Shown here piece after piece: positions 1 through 8,118 of a stretch of DNA of 64,000 nucleotides (its first letter is position 1; every line of letters begins with the position of its first letter). The stretch covers positions 2,604,001 to 2,668,000 of the forward strand of contig NZ_CP113059.1 of the NCBI RefSeq assembly GCF_026625705.1, written 5' to 3'. Made by a program: the position numbers and the translations under genes. The DNA is from Pedobacter sp. SL55. Lineage in GTDB: Bacteria > Bacteroidota > Bacteroidia > Sphingobacteriales > Sphingobacteriaceae. The notes beneath the pieces are model-generated. The model was not told the origin of the DNA and did not search any database. It saw only the letters and a program-made list of their open reading frames with translations.

Positions 1-39
1 ATAAGCTGGATTACCAAAATGGAGCGTTTTTCTGATCAT
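1..39 (-). CDS. cas1: Cas1, N-terminal 13 codons only (cut by window edge)
   Basis: Reading leftward from base 39, ATG opens a frame coding MIRKTLHFGNPAY that runs off the window. This strongly resembles the N-terminus of type II-C Cas1 integrases of Bacteroidetes, which begin with a basic residue pair and an FGNPAY-like stretch. It starts only three bases after the cas9 stop codon and on the same strand, as expected for a cas9-cas1-cas2 operon. Cas1 catalyses spacer integration with Cas2. The identification rests on 13 residues plus context, so it is likely but not proven; cas2 and the array should lie further left, outside the window. Confidence 0.72.
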   Translation of the reverse strand, partial: MIRKTLHFGNPAY

Positions 40-42
40 AAA

Positions 43-3000
43 TTATGCTTTTGTGATGCTGCCCAAACGGTCAATGTTTAATTTGACAAAATTATCTTTT
101 ATTGATTTACCATTAAATGAGGCTGTTTTTGAATCAAATGAACCAGATGCTTTTCCCTTTTTTACATTCCAACTCAAATCCATTTCTTTTGGAAAAATAT
201 TCTTTGCAAAGGAATTTTGACTAAAATATATCGTGTATCCGGAAAAATCATTGACATTATAAATCCTTTCTAATTTGGATTTATTAATAGTGTTAAAATC
301 AATAATATCTATATTCTCTGATTCTTCTTCTGTTGGTATATAAACCACGTCAAGTGGGGAAAGCGTTTCACATAATCTATCTCCATTATTGTTGATTTCT
401 GGAACAGGGCTTAACATTTGTTTCATTCTTTCAATTACAATATCCAAACGAATACTATCAAAACTTTTCTTCCTGTCCTCATCTTTATATATTGCAAAAA
501 ACAAGTTTGGAGAACCTTGAACATATTTATCAATTTTATTTCCTGTTTGTCCTAGAGCAAATCTTCCTTTTCCTTTTTCGTAAACACGGACTTTGATAAT
601 GGGTTGGTGAGGTTTTCCCTCATTGTATTTTTCAACATTTTTATTCAAATCTTCAATTCCTTCTGGTGAGAAAGCTAATTCAGGATTATTGTCTTTAGCT
701 TCAAGATAGTTTTTAAGAATTTTTTGAATTCCTGTATCTGTTACTTTCTTAATTTTATCAAGATTAAAACTTGTATCCAAAGATTTTCTTGTAGCAGTAA
801 TAAATTCTCCTTTGCCTGTTTCAACCCAAGGTAGATGTATTTTTCCCGAAACTGTTTCTTCGTGTAATGATTTTCTTATCGCCCAGTTTGTTCCTTTCTG
901 TTCTGCTCTTTCTTTTGTTTTTACGCCGTCTCTCTCAATATACTTTTCGTAATAATTAGTCGCTTTATTAATTACTCGAAGGTTTTGTTTAAAGCTCACA
1001 ACAATTTTTTCTAAAGAATTTTTGGCTTCGGCAGTGAAATTGATCCAAGGTTTTAAAAATTGTTTCGGTACTTCTCTTTCTATTCTTTCTCCTGTCTTAG
1101 CATCATTGTAAACTACTTTTTCAAACTTCATCAATTTCTTTTTCAAATCGTAGCGTTTGGTATCTGATTTTGCCGATTGATTATTTAATAGATTTACGTG
1201 GTCTTTTGTAGCACAAGCGATAATCAAAGCATCTAAAGCGTGATGACGATGGTCGATTCTTTTCTTTGAAAACCCTTTGGAATATTCAATCGGAACGGTT
1301 GGCAAAAACTTTTGATGATTTTCATTCCAAGCAGTAAAATCTGCTGAATTGGTGAGTTGGTTCATTCTTTCAAAACGTGGCAAAATCAAATCATTCCAAA
1401 CATCATTTAATCCCCAATCTTGTTTTAAGGTATTGGTTATTTTTCCATTGCCTGGCACAATATTTTTAGAATTAACGCCTTCATCTGAACCGTCATCTAC
1501 ACGAACAATATTAGATAAAACTTCCGAAATATATTTACTGATATAACGAGTGTCGTTCATTTGCCTTTCAATCATTTTTTCTGGAATGTCTTCCATCAAA
1601 AGTTTGTTTCTTTTGCCTCGATTGTTGGCGTAATTCTTCTTTACAAAATCTTCGTATTCATCTTCTTTTAAAACCGTTACCGATTTTCCTTTTCCACATT
1701 CTACAACAGTTCCGCCTAATTTTTTAATAAATTCAAAACCGATGTAATTATCTTTCAGTTTATTGACCGCCGATTCACAAATCACTTTATTGCTAAAACT
1801 ATCATCAAAATATCGGCTTTGCGGAATAATGTGTTCAATTTCGTATTCTGGCGTAAATAATTTATTCAAAGGAATAATTTGTCCTGTGTAAGGCGATTTG
1901 TATTTCTGTTCCAGCCAAAGTTTATATCGTTTTAAATCTGACAGAGATGGTTGAGCGGTTTTACTGATTTTCAAAATATCGTCTTCAATTTCAATATCAG
2001 AATTCAAAACTCCATCTTCATAGATTTTTAAAATCTCTTGCTGCATCGGCGAAAACGGACGCACATTTTCAACTGAACTGTCATTCATCATTTCTGCCAA
2101 AAGTGCTTTGATGCGAAAGTTGGTATTTTCGTTTTCAGTAATTTGGTTGGTTAGTTTTTTTCGATCATCGGCAGGAAGTTTCATTTCTCTTCCCAACTCA
2201 ATATGTATTTCATTGAAAAAATCTTTTGCTCCGTTTCCGTATTTTAACCAAATATCTTTGACTACCCGAAGCGTTTCTGTAATCACTTGCTCAACAATCG
2301 GATTTCGGAGCGAATGCTGTTTAAAGTCCTTTAAAAACTCTTCTAAATCATCAGCAGAATTCCATTTCCCAATCATCGAAGCTTCGGAATGTCTTCCATA
2401 AACAATGTATTGTGCCAACCACAATTGTAATCCTTGAAAATCATTTTCTTGGGTAAGATGAATGGCTTTTTCTCTTACTTTATTTTTAATGTTTTCATCA
2501 AATTCTCCGGTAATTATTTTCTGAATTCTGTCTTTTGAATACGCATCAATGTTTTCATAATTCCAATATTTTCCCAGTCGCATCAAAGGCAATAACTTCT
2601 TGATTGCTTTTTCAGAAAAAGAGCCATATTCACTTTTAAAAGGCGGGAATTTCTTAAAAGCTTCGAAGAAAGAATTTTCATCCAAACTGTTTTTATTGGC
2701 AAAAGATTTCAAGGCTTTTTCATACTCTATTTTATCATTGACCGAATAGATGATGTGCCAAATTTTCTGCTCAATTTCCCTTGTTAGGAAATCATCGGAA
2801 ATATTTTCGACTTTATCCAATCGAGAAGAAATCATCGTTTTGGTTTCGTTGCACGGATATTTTTTATCTTCTACAAAATTCCAGCGATGTGTTTTTTCAT
2901 TTAATTTAAAGTGCTTTAGTAAAGCTTTTTGGTCAACTTCTTTTCTGGCATTTAAAAATTCAAACAGATTTTCAAAATCTTCTGTTGTGTTTAAAAATTC

Positions 3001-4374
3001 TTTGGTAACATTTGCTTCATTGTCTTTTCTATAAATATTCAGATTATAAATCCATTGCCAAAGACGAAATTCCTGATAATACGGATTGGATTTTGGAATG
3101 GCTTTTAAATATTGCGTATGTTCTGCTCCATTTTCATCTTTGTATTTTCTAAACTCCAACGTACAGTTTGAAATAGAGGATTTCTGGCTTCTCAAAGGTC
3201 TTTGGTAGAAAATAAGATCATCCATCAAAAGATGCACAAAATCTTTTTTGCTCAAAGTCAGTTGATGCGCTTCGTTGTTTCGATACAACGCACGAACGCA
3301 ATCGTTGTACAAATCATCATTTTTAAGTTCCTGATGAAATTCCTTTTGCTTTTCTAAAATCTGTCTGATTTCGTCTTTATAGAATTTTCTTTCAATGGTA
3401 CGAACCAATTTTCCTTTAATTTTTTGTTTCGGATTTTGAAGAAGCGTTTCATAGATATAAGTTCCAACGGTTTTATAAGATTGGTCGATTTCTTGTTCAG
3501 TTTTCTTTTTTACCAACGTCCAATCGTTTTCACTCGGTGCTCTGAAACTTCTTTTTTCGTTTCCGTCTTTATCTTTTTTAATGCTTCCGTCATCATTCAA
3601 ATCAGTTGTCACGATAAAATCTCTTGTTTTGTCTTTCCAATCAAATAGAGGTATTTTACTTGCTCGTCTGTAAACCCAACCATTTTCCAAAATCAATGAA
3701 TACCAAATATCCGATTTTCTTTTTTGAGGTTCATCTGCCAAAACATCTATAATTTTTAAGGAATAAAATTCAACCAACTTATTCGGATTTTCTTCTTCTT
3801 CCTCACCACGCAATTGATAGTATCCTCGTTTCTGATTAAAGTTTAAAAGAATCCACGCCAATTCTTCTTTTTCAATTTTTTGATAAAGGGCTTTTTTGCG
3901 GAGGTAATAAATTGTCCAATCGTAAGGGATTTTTAAATCTTGTCCAGCTGCTTTAAAACCTTCAAGCATTTCATTGAAAGAGTTTTGGAAAAGAAATGAA
4001 AACTGTCCTTCAATTTTTTTCCAAGCTAATTTTGGTTCAGTTTCCACTTTAAACTTTCCAAACCTTTTTTCAAAATCTATTTGCGAGGCATAATGTTCCG
4101 GAAGGAAATTCAATACACTTAAAACTCTGTGTAATCTTTCTCTCCTTAATAAAAATCGTTCACGTAATCTTCTTACACTTCTGTATTTTGTGCGATCTGC
4201 CGTTTGCGAAACAGAATTTCCCTTTCCGAAATCTCCCAGAATATCTTGCGACATCGGAATAATCCTACTTCCCATTCCTAAAATCTCACCATGTTTGTTC
4301 TCAAAATCTTGTTTAATTAATGCCCAACCAATTGAGTTAGTTCCCAAATCCAAACCAAGTATATTTTTTGCCAT
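43..4374 (-). CDS. cas9: CRISPR-associated endonuclease Cas9, type II-C-like
   Basis: RNA-guided DNA endonuclease, 1443 aa, in the size class of the long Bacteroidetes Cas9 proteins. RuvC-I is at the N-terminus (GLDLGTNSIGWALI, catalytic Asp9), followed by an Arg-rich bridge helix around residues 60-80 (RSVRRLRERFLLRRERLHR). RuvC-II (EIHIELGREM) is near residue 725. The HNH nuclease (EIEHIIPQ, with the Asn of FSNKV downstream) is near residue 845, and RuvC-III (HRHHALDALIIACA) is near residue 1045. The C-terminal 350 residues form the wedge/PAM-interacting region. All catalytic motifs are present and the frame is open, so it should be active. The start is the ATG at 4374. cas1 follows after three bases, and a tracrRNA is divergently encoded upstream. 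The subtype is inferred from family resemblance; cas4 or csn2 could lie outside the window. Confidence 0.97.
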   Translation of the reverse strand: MAKNILGLDLGTNSIGWALIKQDFENKHGEILGMGSRIIPMSQDILGDFGKGNSVSQTADRTKYRSVRRLRERFLLRRERLHRVLSVLNFLPEHYASQIDFEKRFGKFKVETEPKLAWKKIEGQFSFLFQNSFNEMLEGFKAAGQDLKIPYDWTIYYLRKKALYQKIEKEELAWILLNFNQKRGYYQLRGEEEEENPNKLVEFYSLKIIDVLADEPQKRKSDIWYSLILENGWVYRRASKIPLFDWKDKTRDFIVTTDLNDDGSIKKDKDGNEKRSFRAPSENDWTLVKKKTEQEIDQSYKTVGTYIYETLLQNPKQKIKGKLVRTIERKFYKDEIRQILEKQKEFHQELKNDDLYNDCVRALYRNNEAHQLTLSKKDFVHLLMDDLIFYQRPLRSQKSSISNCTLEFRKYKDENGAEHTQYLKAIPKSNPYYQEFRLWQWIYNLNIYRKDNEANVTKEFLNTTEDFENLFEFLNARKEVDQKALLKHFKLNEKTHRWNFVEDKKYPCNETKTMISSRLDKVENISDDFLTREIEQKIWHIIYSVNDKIEYEKALKSFANKNSLDENSFFEAFKKFPPFKSEYGSFSEKAIKKLLPLMRLGKYWNYENIDAYSKDRIQKIITGEFDENIKNKVREKAIHLTQENDFQGLQLWLAQYIVYGRHSEASMIGKWNSADDLEEFLKDFKQHSLRNPIVEQVITETLRVVKDIWLKYGNGAKDFFNEIHIELGREMKLPADDRKKLTNQITENENTNFRIKALLAEMMNDSSVENVRPFSPMQQEILKIYEDGVLNSDIEIEDDILKISKTAQPSLSDLKRYKLWLEQKYKSPYTGQIIPLNKLFTPEYEIEHIIPQSRYFDDSFSNKVICESAVNKLKDNYIGFEFIKKLGGTVVECGKGKSVTVLKEDEYEDFVKKNYANNRGKRNKLLMEDIPEKMIERQMNDTRYISKYISEVLSNIVRVDDGSDEGVNSKNIVPGNGKITNTLKQDWGLNDVWNDLILPRFERMNQLTNSADFTAWNENHQKFLPTVPIEYSKGFSKKRIDHRHHALDALIIACATKDHVNLLNNQSAKSDTKRYDLKKKLMKFEKVVYNDAKTGERIEREVPKQFLKPWINFTAEAKNSLEKIVVSFKQNLRVINKATNYYEKYIERDGVKTKERAEQKGTNWAIRKSLHEETVSGKIHLPWVETGKGEFITATRKSLDTSFNLDKIKKVTDTGIQKILKNYLEAKDNNPELAFSPEGIEDLNKNVEKYNEGKPHQPIIKVRVYEKGKGRFALGQTGNKIDKYVQGSPNLFFAIYKDEDRKKSFDSIRLDIVIERMKQMLSPVPEINNNGDRLCETLSPLDVVYIPTEEESENIDIIDFNTINKSKLERIYNVNDFSGYTIYFSQNSFAKNIFPKEMDLSWNVKKGKASGSFDSKTASFNGKSIKDNFVKLNIDRLGSITKA

Positions 4375-4466
4375 TGCGATTAATTTTAGATGCCTTTGGT
4401 TAAAGATAGAAATAAAATATTTTAGCAGTTTACGGTTTCCCGTAATTGCAGTTTCAAAATAAATTC

Positions 4467-4474
4467 TATATTTG
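4467..4474 (+). promoter_or_regulatory. Bacteroidetes-type promoter for the tracrRNA
   Basis: TATATTTG matches the -7 element TAnnTTTG of the Bacteroidetes primary sigma factor, with a TTG at 4445-4447 placed 19 bases upstream as the -33 element. Transcription would start near 4480, exactly at the beginning of the anti-repeat. A short hairpin (TTACGG/CCGTAA, 4430-4445) lies just upstream of the -33 element. Confidence 0.6.
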
Positions 4475-4479
4475 ATATC

Positions 4480-4558
4480 GAAAGCAAATCACAATAAGGA
4501 TTATTCCGTTGTGAAAACATTTGGGTTGCCTCTTGTCCACAAATCAGGAGGCTTTTTT
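4480..4558 (+). ncRNA. tracrRNA of the Cas9 locus
   Basis: The predicted RNA begins with the anti-repeat GAAAGCAAATCACAAT, the reverse complement of the TTGTGATTTGCTTTC that opens many Bacteroidetes type II-C CRISPR repeats (recalled from known repeats). It is followed by AATAAGGATTATTCCGTT, which matches the nexus module of SpCas9 tracrRNA (AAGGCTAGTCCGTT). It ends in a rho-independent terminator: GCCTC (4528-4532) pairs with GAGGC (4548-4552), followed by six T. It is transcribed away from cas9. The RNA would pair with pre-crRNA, allow RNase III processing and load Cas9. Start and end are inferred; the array needed to confirm the pairing is not in the window. Confidence 0.85.
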
Positions 4559-4642
4559 GTGCCGCTGCATTTGTAGCAAACTAAGTTCACAAGGTTTTTA
4601 AAATAATATCACTTCTCTCTTGCTACTATCAAAAATAATCAT

Positions 4643-4669
4643 GATATTTGCACCTCTAAAATTATAGAG
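4643..4669 (+). promoter_or_regulatory. Probable rpmE2 promoter and small leader hairpin
   Basis: GATATTTG at 4643-4650 is a one-mismatch TAnnTTTG element. Immediately after it, CTCTA (4654-4658) can pair with TAGAG (4665-4669), giving a short hairpin at the predicted 5' end of the rpmE2 transcript. Ribosomal protein genes often have leader control, but a role for this hairpin is only inferred. Confidence 0.35.
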
Positions 4670-4752
4670 TTAACGATATAGAAGCATCCATCAGCGTTGT
4701 TGCCAGCAAATTGCAAAAATGGGGTTGGGGCTTCAAACATAAAATAAAGAAA

Positions 4753-5001
4753 ATGAAAAAAGATTTGCATCCATCAAGCTACAGATTTGTTGTATTTAAA
4801 GATATGTCTAACGACTATGCTTTCTTAACTAAATCTTGTGTAGAAACTAAAGAAACAATTAAATGGGAAGATGGTAACGAGTATCCTCTTTACAAATTGG
4901 AGATTTCTCATACTTCACACCCTTTTTATACTGGTAAAATGAAATTGGTAGATACCGCTGGTCGTATCGATAAATTTAAAAACCGTTACGCTAAAAAATA
5001 A
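4753..5001 (+). CDS. rpmE2: 50S ribosomal protein L31, type B
   Basis: An 82-residue ribosomal protein starting [21 protein letters not shown], the family signature of the type B L31, which lacks the four zinc-binding cysteines of type A (only one Cys is present here). L31 bridges the two ribosomal subunits in the central protuberance; zinc-free type B forms remain usable when zinc is scarce. The reading frame is open upstream to 4711, but the ATG at 4753 gives the conserved N-terminus and is preferred. The gene stands alone, with a strong terminator just downstream at 5028-5058. Confidence 0.96.
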   Translation: MKKDLHPSSYRFVVFKDMSNDYAFLTKSCVETKETIKWEDGNEYPLYKLEISHTSHPFYTGKMKLVDTAGRIDKFKNRYAKK

Positions 5002-5027
5002 TTTTAGCTTAAAGACATATTTTTTTC

Positions 5028-5058
5028 AAAGCCCACGATTTTAATCGTGGGCTTTTTT
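5028..5058 (+). terminator. Rho-independent terminator after rpmE2
   Basis: AAGCCCACGATT pairs perfectly with AATCGTGGGCTT across a two-base loop, followed by a T tract that runs into the next promoter. Confidence 0.85.
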
Positions 5059-5066
5059 TATTTTTG
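5059..5066 (+). promoter_or_regulatory. TAnnTTTG promoter element six bases before the GlmU-like start
   Basis: TATTTTTG matches the -7 consensus. Only six bases separate it from the ATG at 5073, so the transcript would be leaderless or nearly so. Confidence 0.5.
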
Positions 5067-5072
5067 TAGCTT

Positions 5073-6242
5073 ATGGTAATCAATCTTTTTGATGATAAAT
5101 CTTGGTTTTCGCTTAGGCCTTTAACTTTTACAAGACCTGTTGCAGATTTAAGAATAGGTATTTTAACCATTGCTGAAAAATGGGGAAAACATCTTAATGC
5201 CGATTTCGGGTATCAAACACAGCCTTATCTTAGTGGAAAATTCAAGTTAGCTAACTCAAATCTTTTTATAAACGGTTCTGTTTGTCCAGACGAGGAATTG
5301 CTAGAAGCCATTGAAAAGCTAAAAAATGGCCAAGTGCTGCATGCGGCAGATATTGTAATTGCCTATTGTGGTAATTTGTTAACTAACTGCCATGAAGCTT
5401 TAAGTAGTTTAGAACGTGTAGCCTATCTTTCAAGTTTTGTGAAAATAGATTATCCAGAACAAATTTTTGGCTTTAACGACATAGAACTACAAAAAGATTT
5501 TGTACTGCTAACTAAAGGTAAAACATCAGCTAGGTTAAGTGCTACAAATACCATTCTTGGCGATCATATCTTTGTAGAAGAAGGCGTAACGGCAGAATGT
5601 TCAACCTTCAACACTTTGCAAGGCCCTATTTACTTAGGTAAAAATAGCTCGGTTTGGGAAGGTTGTCATATCAGAGGTTCATTTGCACTATGTAATGATT
5701 CGCAAGTGAAGATGGGTGCGAAAATATACGGCAAAACTACCATTGGCCCTTTTAGTAGGGTAGGTGGGGAGATTAATAATGCAGTAATATGGGGCTACTC
5801 ATCTAAAGGCCATGAAGGTTATTTAGGCAATTCGGTAATGGGGCAGTGGTGTAACATTGGTGCTGATAGCAACAACTCTAACCTTAAAAATAACTACGGC
5901 GAAGTGCGTTTATGGGATTATGAGAAAGAGAACTTTAGAAAAACTGGCTTGCAGTTCTGCGGATTGATCATGGCAGATCATGCCAAATGTGCCATCAATA
6001 CCATGTTTAATACAGGAACGGTAGCCGGAGTAAGTGCCAATATTTTTGGCGCTGGTTTTCCACGAAATTTTATTCCAGATTTTGCTTGGGGCGGCGCACA
6101 CGGGTTTGATATTTACGCCTTAGATAAGATGTTGGAAACTGCTGCGCTGGTTTACGAACGTAGAGATTTAACTTTAGACGAAACTGAAAAACAAATTATA
6201 GCTCACATTTTTGAATTAACAAAAGAATATAGACACGTTTAA
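5073..6242 (+). CDS. GlmU-like sugar nucleotidyltransferase/acetyltransferase (Bacteroidetes type)
   Basis: This 389-residue protein belongs to the Bacteroidetes GlmU-like family, thought to make UDP-N-acetylglucosamine from glucosamine-1-phosphate for peptidoglycan and LPS. The N-terminal third is the divergent nucleotidyltransferase part (MVINLFDDKSWFSLRPLTFTRP, with the R-x-G-I-L motif of this group). The C-terminal half is a left-handed beta-helix of hexapeptide repeats (about residues 170-330), including MGAKIYGKTTIGPFSRVGGEI and GNSVMGQWCNIGADSNNSN. The start is the ATG directly behind a TAnnTTTG element. It lies just before tpiA on the same strand, but operon membership is uncertain because a repeat-like stretch separates them. 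Confidence 0.85.
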   Translation: MVINLFDDKSWFSLRPLTFTRPVADLRIGILTIAEKWGKHLNADFGYQTQPYLSGKFKLANSNLFINGSVCPDEELLEAIEKLKNGQVLHAADIVIAYCGNLLTNCHEALSSLERVAYLSSFVKIDYPEQIFGFNDIELQKDFVLLTKGKTSARLSATNTILGDHIFVEEGVTAECSTFNTLQGPIYLGKNSSVWEGCHIRGSFALCNDSQVKMGAKIYGKTTIGPFSRVGGEINNAVIWGYSSKGHEGYLGNSVMGQWCNIGADSNNSNLKNNYGEVRLWDYEKENFRKTGLQFCGLIMADHAKCAINTMFNTGTVAGVSANIFGAGFPRNFIPDFAWGGAHGFDIYALDKMLETAALVYERRDLTLDETEKQIIAHIFELTKEYRHV

Positions 6243-6275
6243 ATTACGATTTTAGATTTACGACTTACGATTTAG
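6243..6275. repeat. Short dispersed repeat (TACGATTTTAGATTTACGA)
   Basis: The core TACGATTTTAGATTTACGA recurs in opposite orientation at 57034-57059 before holA. Both copies are intergenic and AT-rich. Confidence 0.55.
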
Positions 6276-6325
6276 GTTAGCAAAACTTAATACCTATAAC
6301 GTACAACTTAAAACCCAATATAGAA

Positions 6326-7087
6326 ATGAGAAAACAAATTGTTGCAGGAAACTGGAAAATGAATAATGATTACAATGAAGGTGTTTCATTGTTTTCTGAA
6401 ATTGTAAACATGGTTAGAGACGAGAAAAAAGGCGATCAAATTGCTGTAATCTGCGCTCCTGCTATTCATTTAAACAGCTTAGCTCAGTTGTCGTCAGGTA
6501 TAGTTAAAATTGGCGCACAAAATTGCCACCAAAATGAAAGTGGTGCTTATACTGGCGAAACTTCTGCAAAAATGATCAAATCTACAGGTGCAGAATACGT
6601 GATCATCGGTCACTCTGAGCGTAGACAATATTTTGCCGAAAGCAACCAATTATTGGCCGAGAAAACAGTTACTGCATTGGCAAATAACTTAACGCCAATT
6701 TTCTGCATTGGCGAAACTTTAGATGAAAGAAACAACGGAAGTTACTTCAACGTAATTGAAACTCAATTGGAAGAAGGCGTATTCGGTTTAAGCGTAGAAG
6801 ATTTCGGTAAAATAGTGTTGGCTTACGAGCCGGTTTGGGCTATCGGTACAGGTTTAACGGCTACTCCAGAGCAAGCACAAGATATTCACGCCTTCATTCG
6901 CTCTAAAGTTGAAGCAAAATATGGTGTTAACGTAGCTGATGATACCACAATTTTATATGGTGGAAGCTGTAACGCTAAAAACGCACCTGATTTGTTTTCT
7001 CAAAAAGACATTGATGGTGGTTTAATTGGTGGTGCATCTTTGAAATCTCGTGATTTTACTGATATTGTTAAAGCATTAAATTCTTAA
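6326..7087 (+). CDS. tpiA: Triosephosphate isomerase
   Basis: TIM-barrel enzyme of glycolysis and gluconeogenesis that interconverts dihydroxyacetone phosphate and glyceraldehyde-3-phosphate in the cytoplasm. The 253-residue length is normal. Visible motifs are the substrate lysine in VAGNWKMN (residues 7-13), the catalytic histidine in IIGHSERR, the catalytic glutamate in AYEPVWAIGTG with the mobile loop after it, and the phosphate-binding ILYGGSCNAKNA and GGLIGGASL. The start ATG gives the canonical MRKQIVAGNWKMN. No defect is visible. Confidence 0.98.
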   Translation: MRKQIVAGNWKMNNDYNEGVSLFSEIVNMVRDEKKGDQIAVICAPAIHLNSLAQLSSGIVKIGAQNCHQNESGAYTGETSAKMIKSTGAEYVIIGHSERRQYFAESNQLLAEKTVTALANNLTPIFCIGETLDERNNGSYFNVIETQLEEGVFGLSVEDFGKIVLAYEPVWAIGTGLTATPEQAQDIHAFIRSKVEAKYGVNVADDTTILYGGSCNAKNAPDLFSQKDIDGGLIGGASLKSRDFTDIVKALNS

Positions 7088-7111
7088 TTCGAAGGAGTTT
7101 TAATGCAACGT

Positions 7112-7186
7112 TGTCATGCTGAGCTTGTCGAAGCATCAGAAAAGTTGTCGAAACATTTTGAAGTCTTCGACAAGCTCAGACTGATA
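7112..7186. repeat. Dispersed palindrome, CTGAGCTTGTCGAAG family
   Basis: GTCATGCTGAGCTTGTCGAAGC and an inverted CTTCGACAAGCTCAG form a long imperfect hairpin between tpiA and prmA. Related copies lie at 9851-9913, 30451-30516 and, as a half-copy, 33751-33772. All are intergenic. Confidence 0.8.
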
Positions 7187-7203
7187 AGAAATATAGAACT
7201 TAT

Positions 7204-8037
7204 ATGGACTACCTAAAAGTAAGTTTTGCCTTTGGCGAAATTGAAGAATATCAGAAAGATTTGTTCATTGCAGATTTGGCTGATATCGATTTTGAAACTT
7301 TTGAAGATACCACAACCGGCTTCGATGCTTTTGTGCAAAAGAGTTTGTTTAGCGAGGTTAAACTTCAAACAGTTTTAGCCGAGCATCAATCGCTAAATGC
7401 GAACTACGAAATAGAAGAAGTGGTTTCCGAAAATTGGAATGAGGAGTGGGAAAGCAATTTCAGTCCGTTAATTATTACCAATGATTGTTACGTTAGAGCT
7501 ACTTTTCACGAAGCGCAACCGCAATATCAATACGAAATTGTAATTGATCCAAAAATGTCATTTGGTACGGGGCATCATCAAACTACAACTATGATGATGC
7601 AGTATATTTTAGAAACTGATTTCACAGGGAAATCAGTTTTAGATATGGGTGCGGGTACTGCCATTTTAGGAATTTTAGCAGCCAAAAGAGGGGCGAAAGA
7701 TGTGGTGGCTATTGATTACGATGAAGTTTGCTACGAAAGTGCCATTGAAAATGCAAAACTAAACGATATTGATAATTTGGTTTCATTACATGGCAGTAAA
7801 GAAGCTATTCCACAACAAGATTTTGATATCATTTTAGCGAATATCAATAGAAATATCCTTTTAGATCAAATTGAAACTTATGTTTCGGTACTTAAAAAAG
7901 GTGGCTTGATTTTCTTTAGCGGTTTTTACGAAACTCCAGATTTGGATATCATCAAATTACATTGCGAGCAGTTTGGTTTAACTTATCAGGATCATAAGAA
8001 AATAGATAACTGGGTTTCGGCCAAATTTATAAAATGA
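7204..8037 (+). CDS. prmA: Ribosomal protein L11 methyltransferase
   Basis: SAM-dependent methyltransferase (277 aa) that trimethylates ribosomal protein L11. The N-terminal L11-binding region is followed by the PrmA signature DPKMSFGTGHHQTT near residues 115-130. The Rossmann SAM-binding motif VLDMGAGTAILGILAAKRGA follows, then the acidic VAIDYD, and NIL-A-NINRN (DIILANINRNIL), which corresponds to the N-P/I-N motif of the family. The start ATG at 7204 lies just after a palindromic repeat, so transcription probably begins independently of tpiA. Confidence 0.95.
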   Translation: MDYLKVSFAFGEIEEYQKDLFIADLADIDFETFEDTTTGFDAFVQKSLFSEVKLQTVLAEHQSLNANYEIEEVVSENWNEEWESNFSPLIITNDCYVRATFHEAQPQYQYEIVIDPKMSFGTGHHQTTTMMMQYILETDFTGKSVLDMGAGTAILGILAAKRGAKDVVAIDYDEVCYESAIENAKLNDIDNLVSLHGSKEAIPQQDFDIILANINRNILLDQIETYVSVLKKGGLIFFSGFYETPDLDIIKLHCEQFGLTYQDHKKIDNWVSAKFIK

Positions 8038-8118
8038 TTGAATGATAAAATGAGTAAGTTTTGAATGGCGTGATGCAAATTCTATCATTTAAAACTTACT
8101 CATTTAATAATTTAAAGT

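Noticed and set aside
2108..3034. Open frames opposite cas9
   Set aside because: They are Ser/Phe-rich shadows of the cas9 coding strand without start signals or family motifs.
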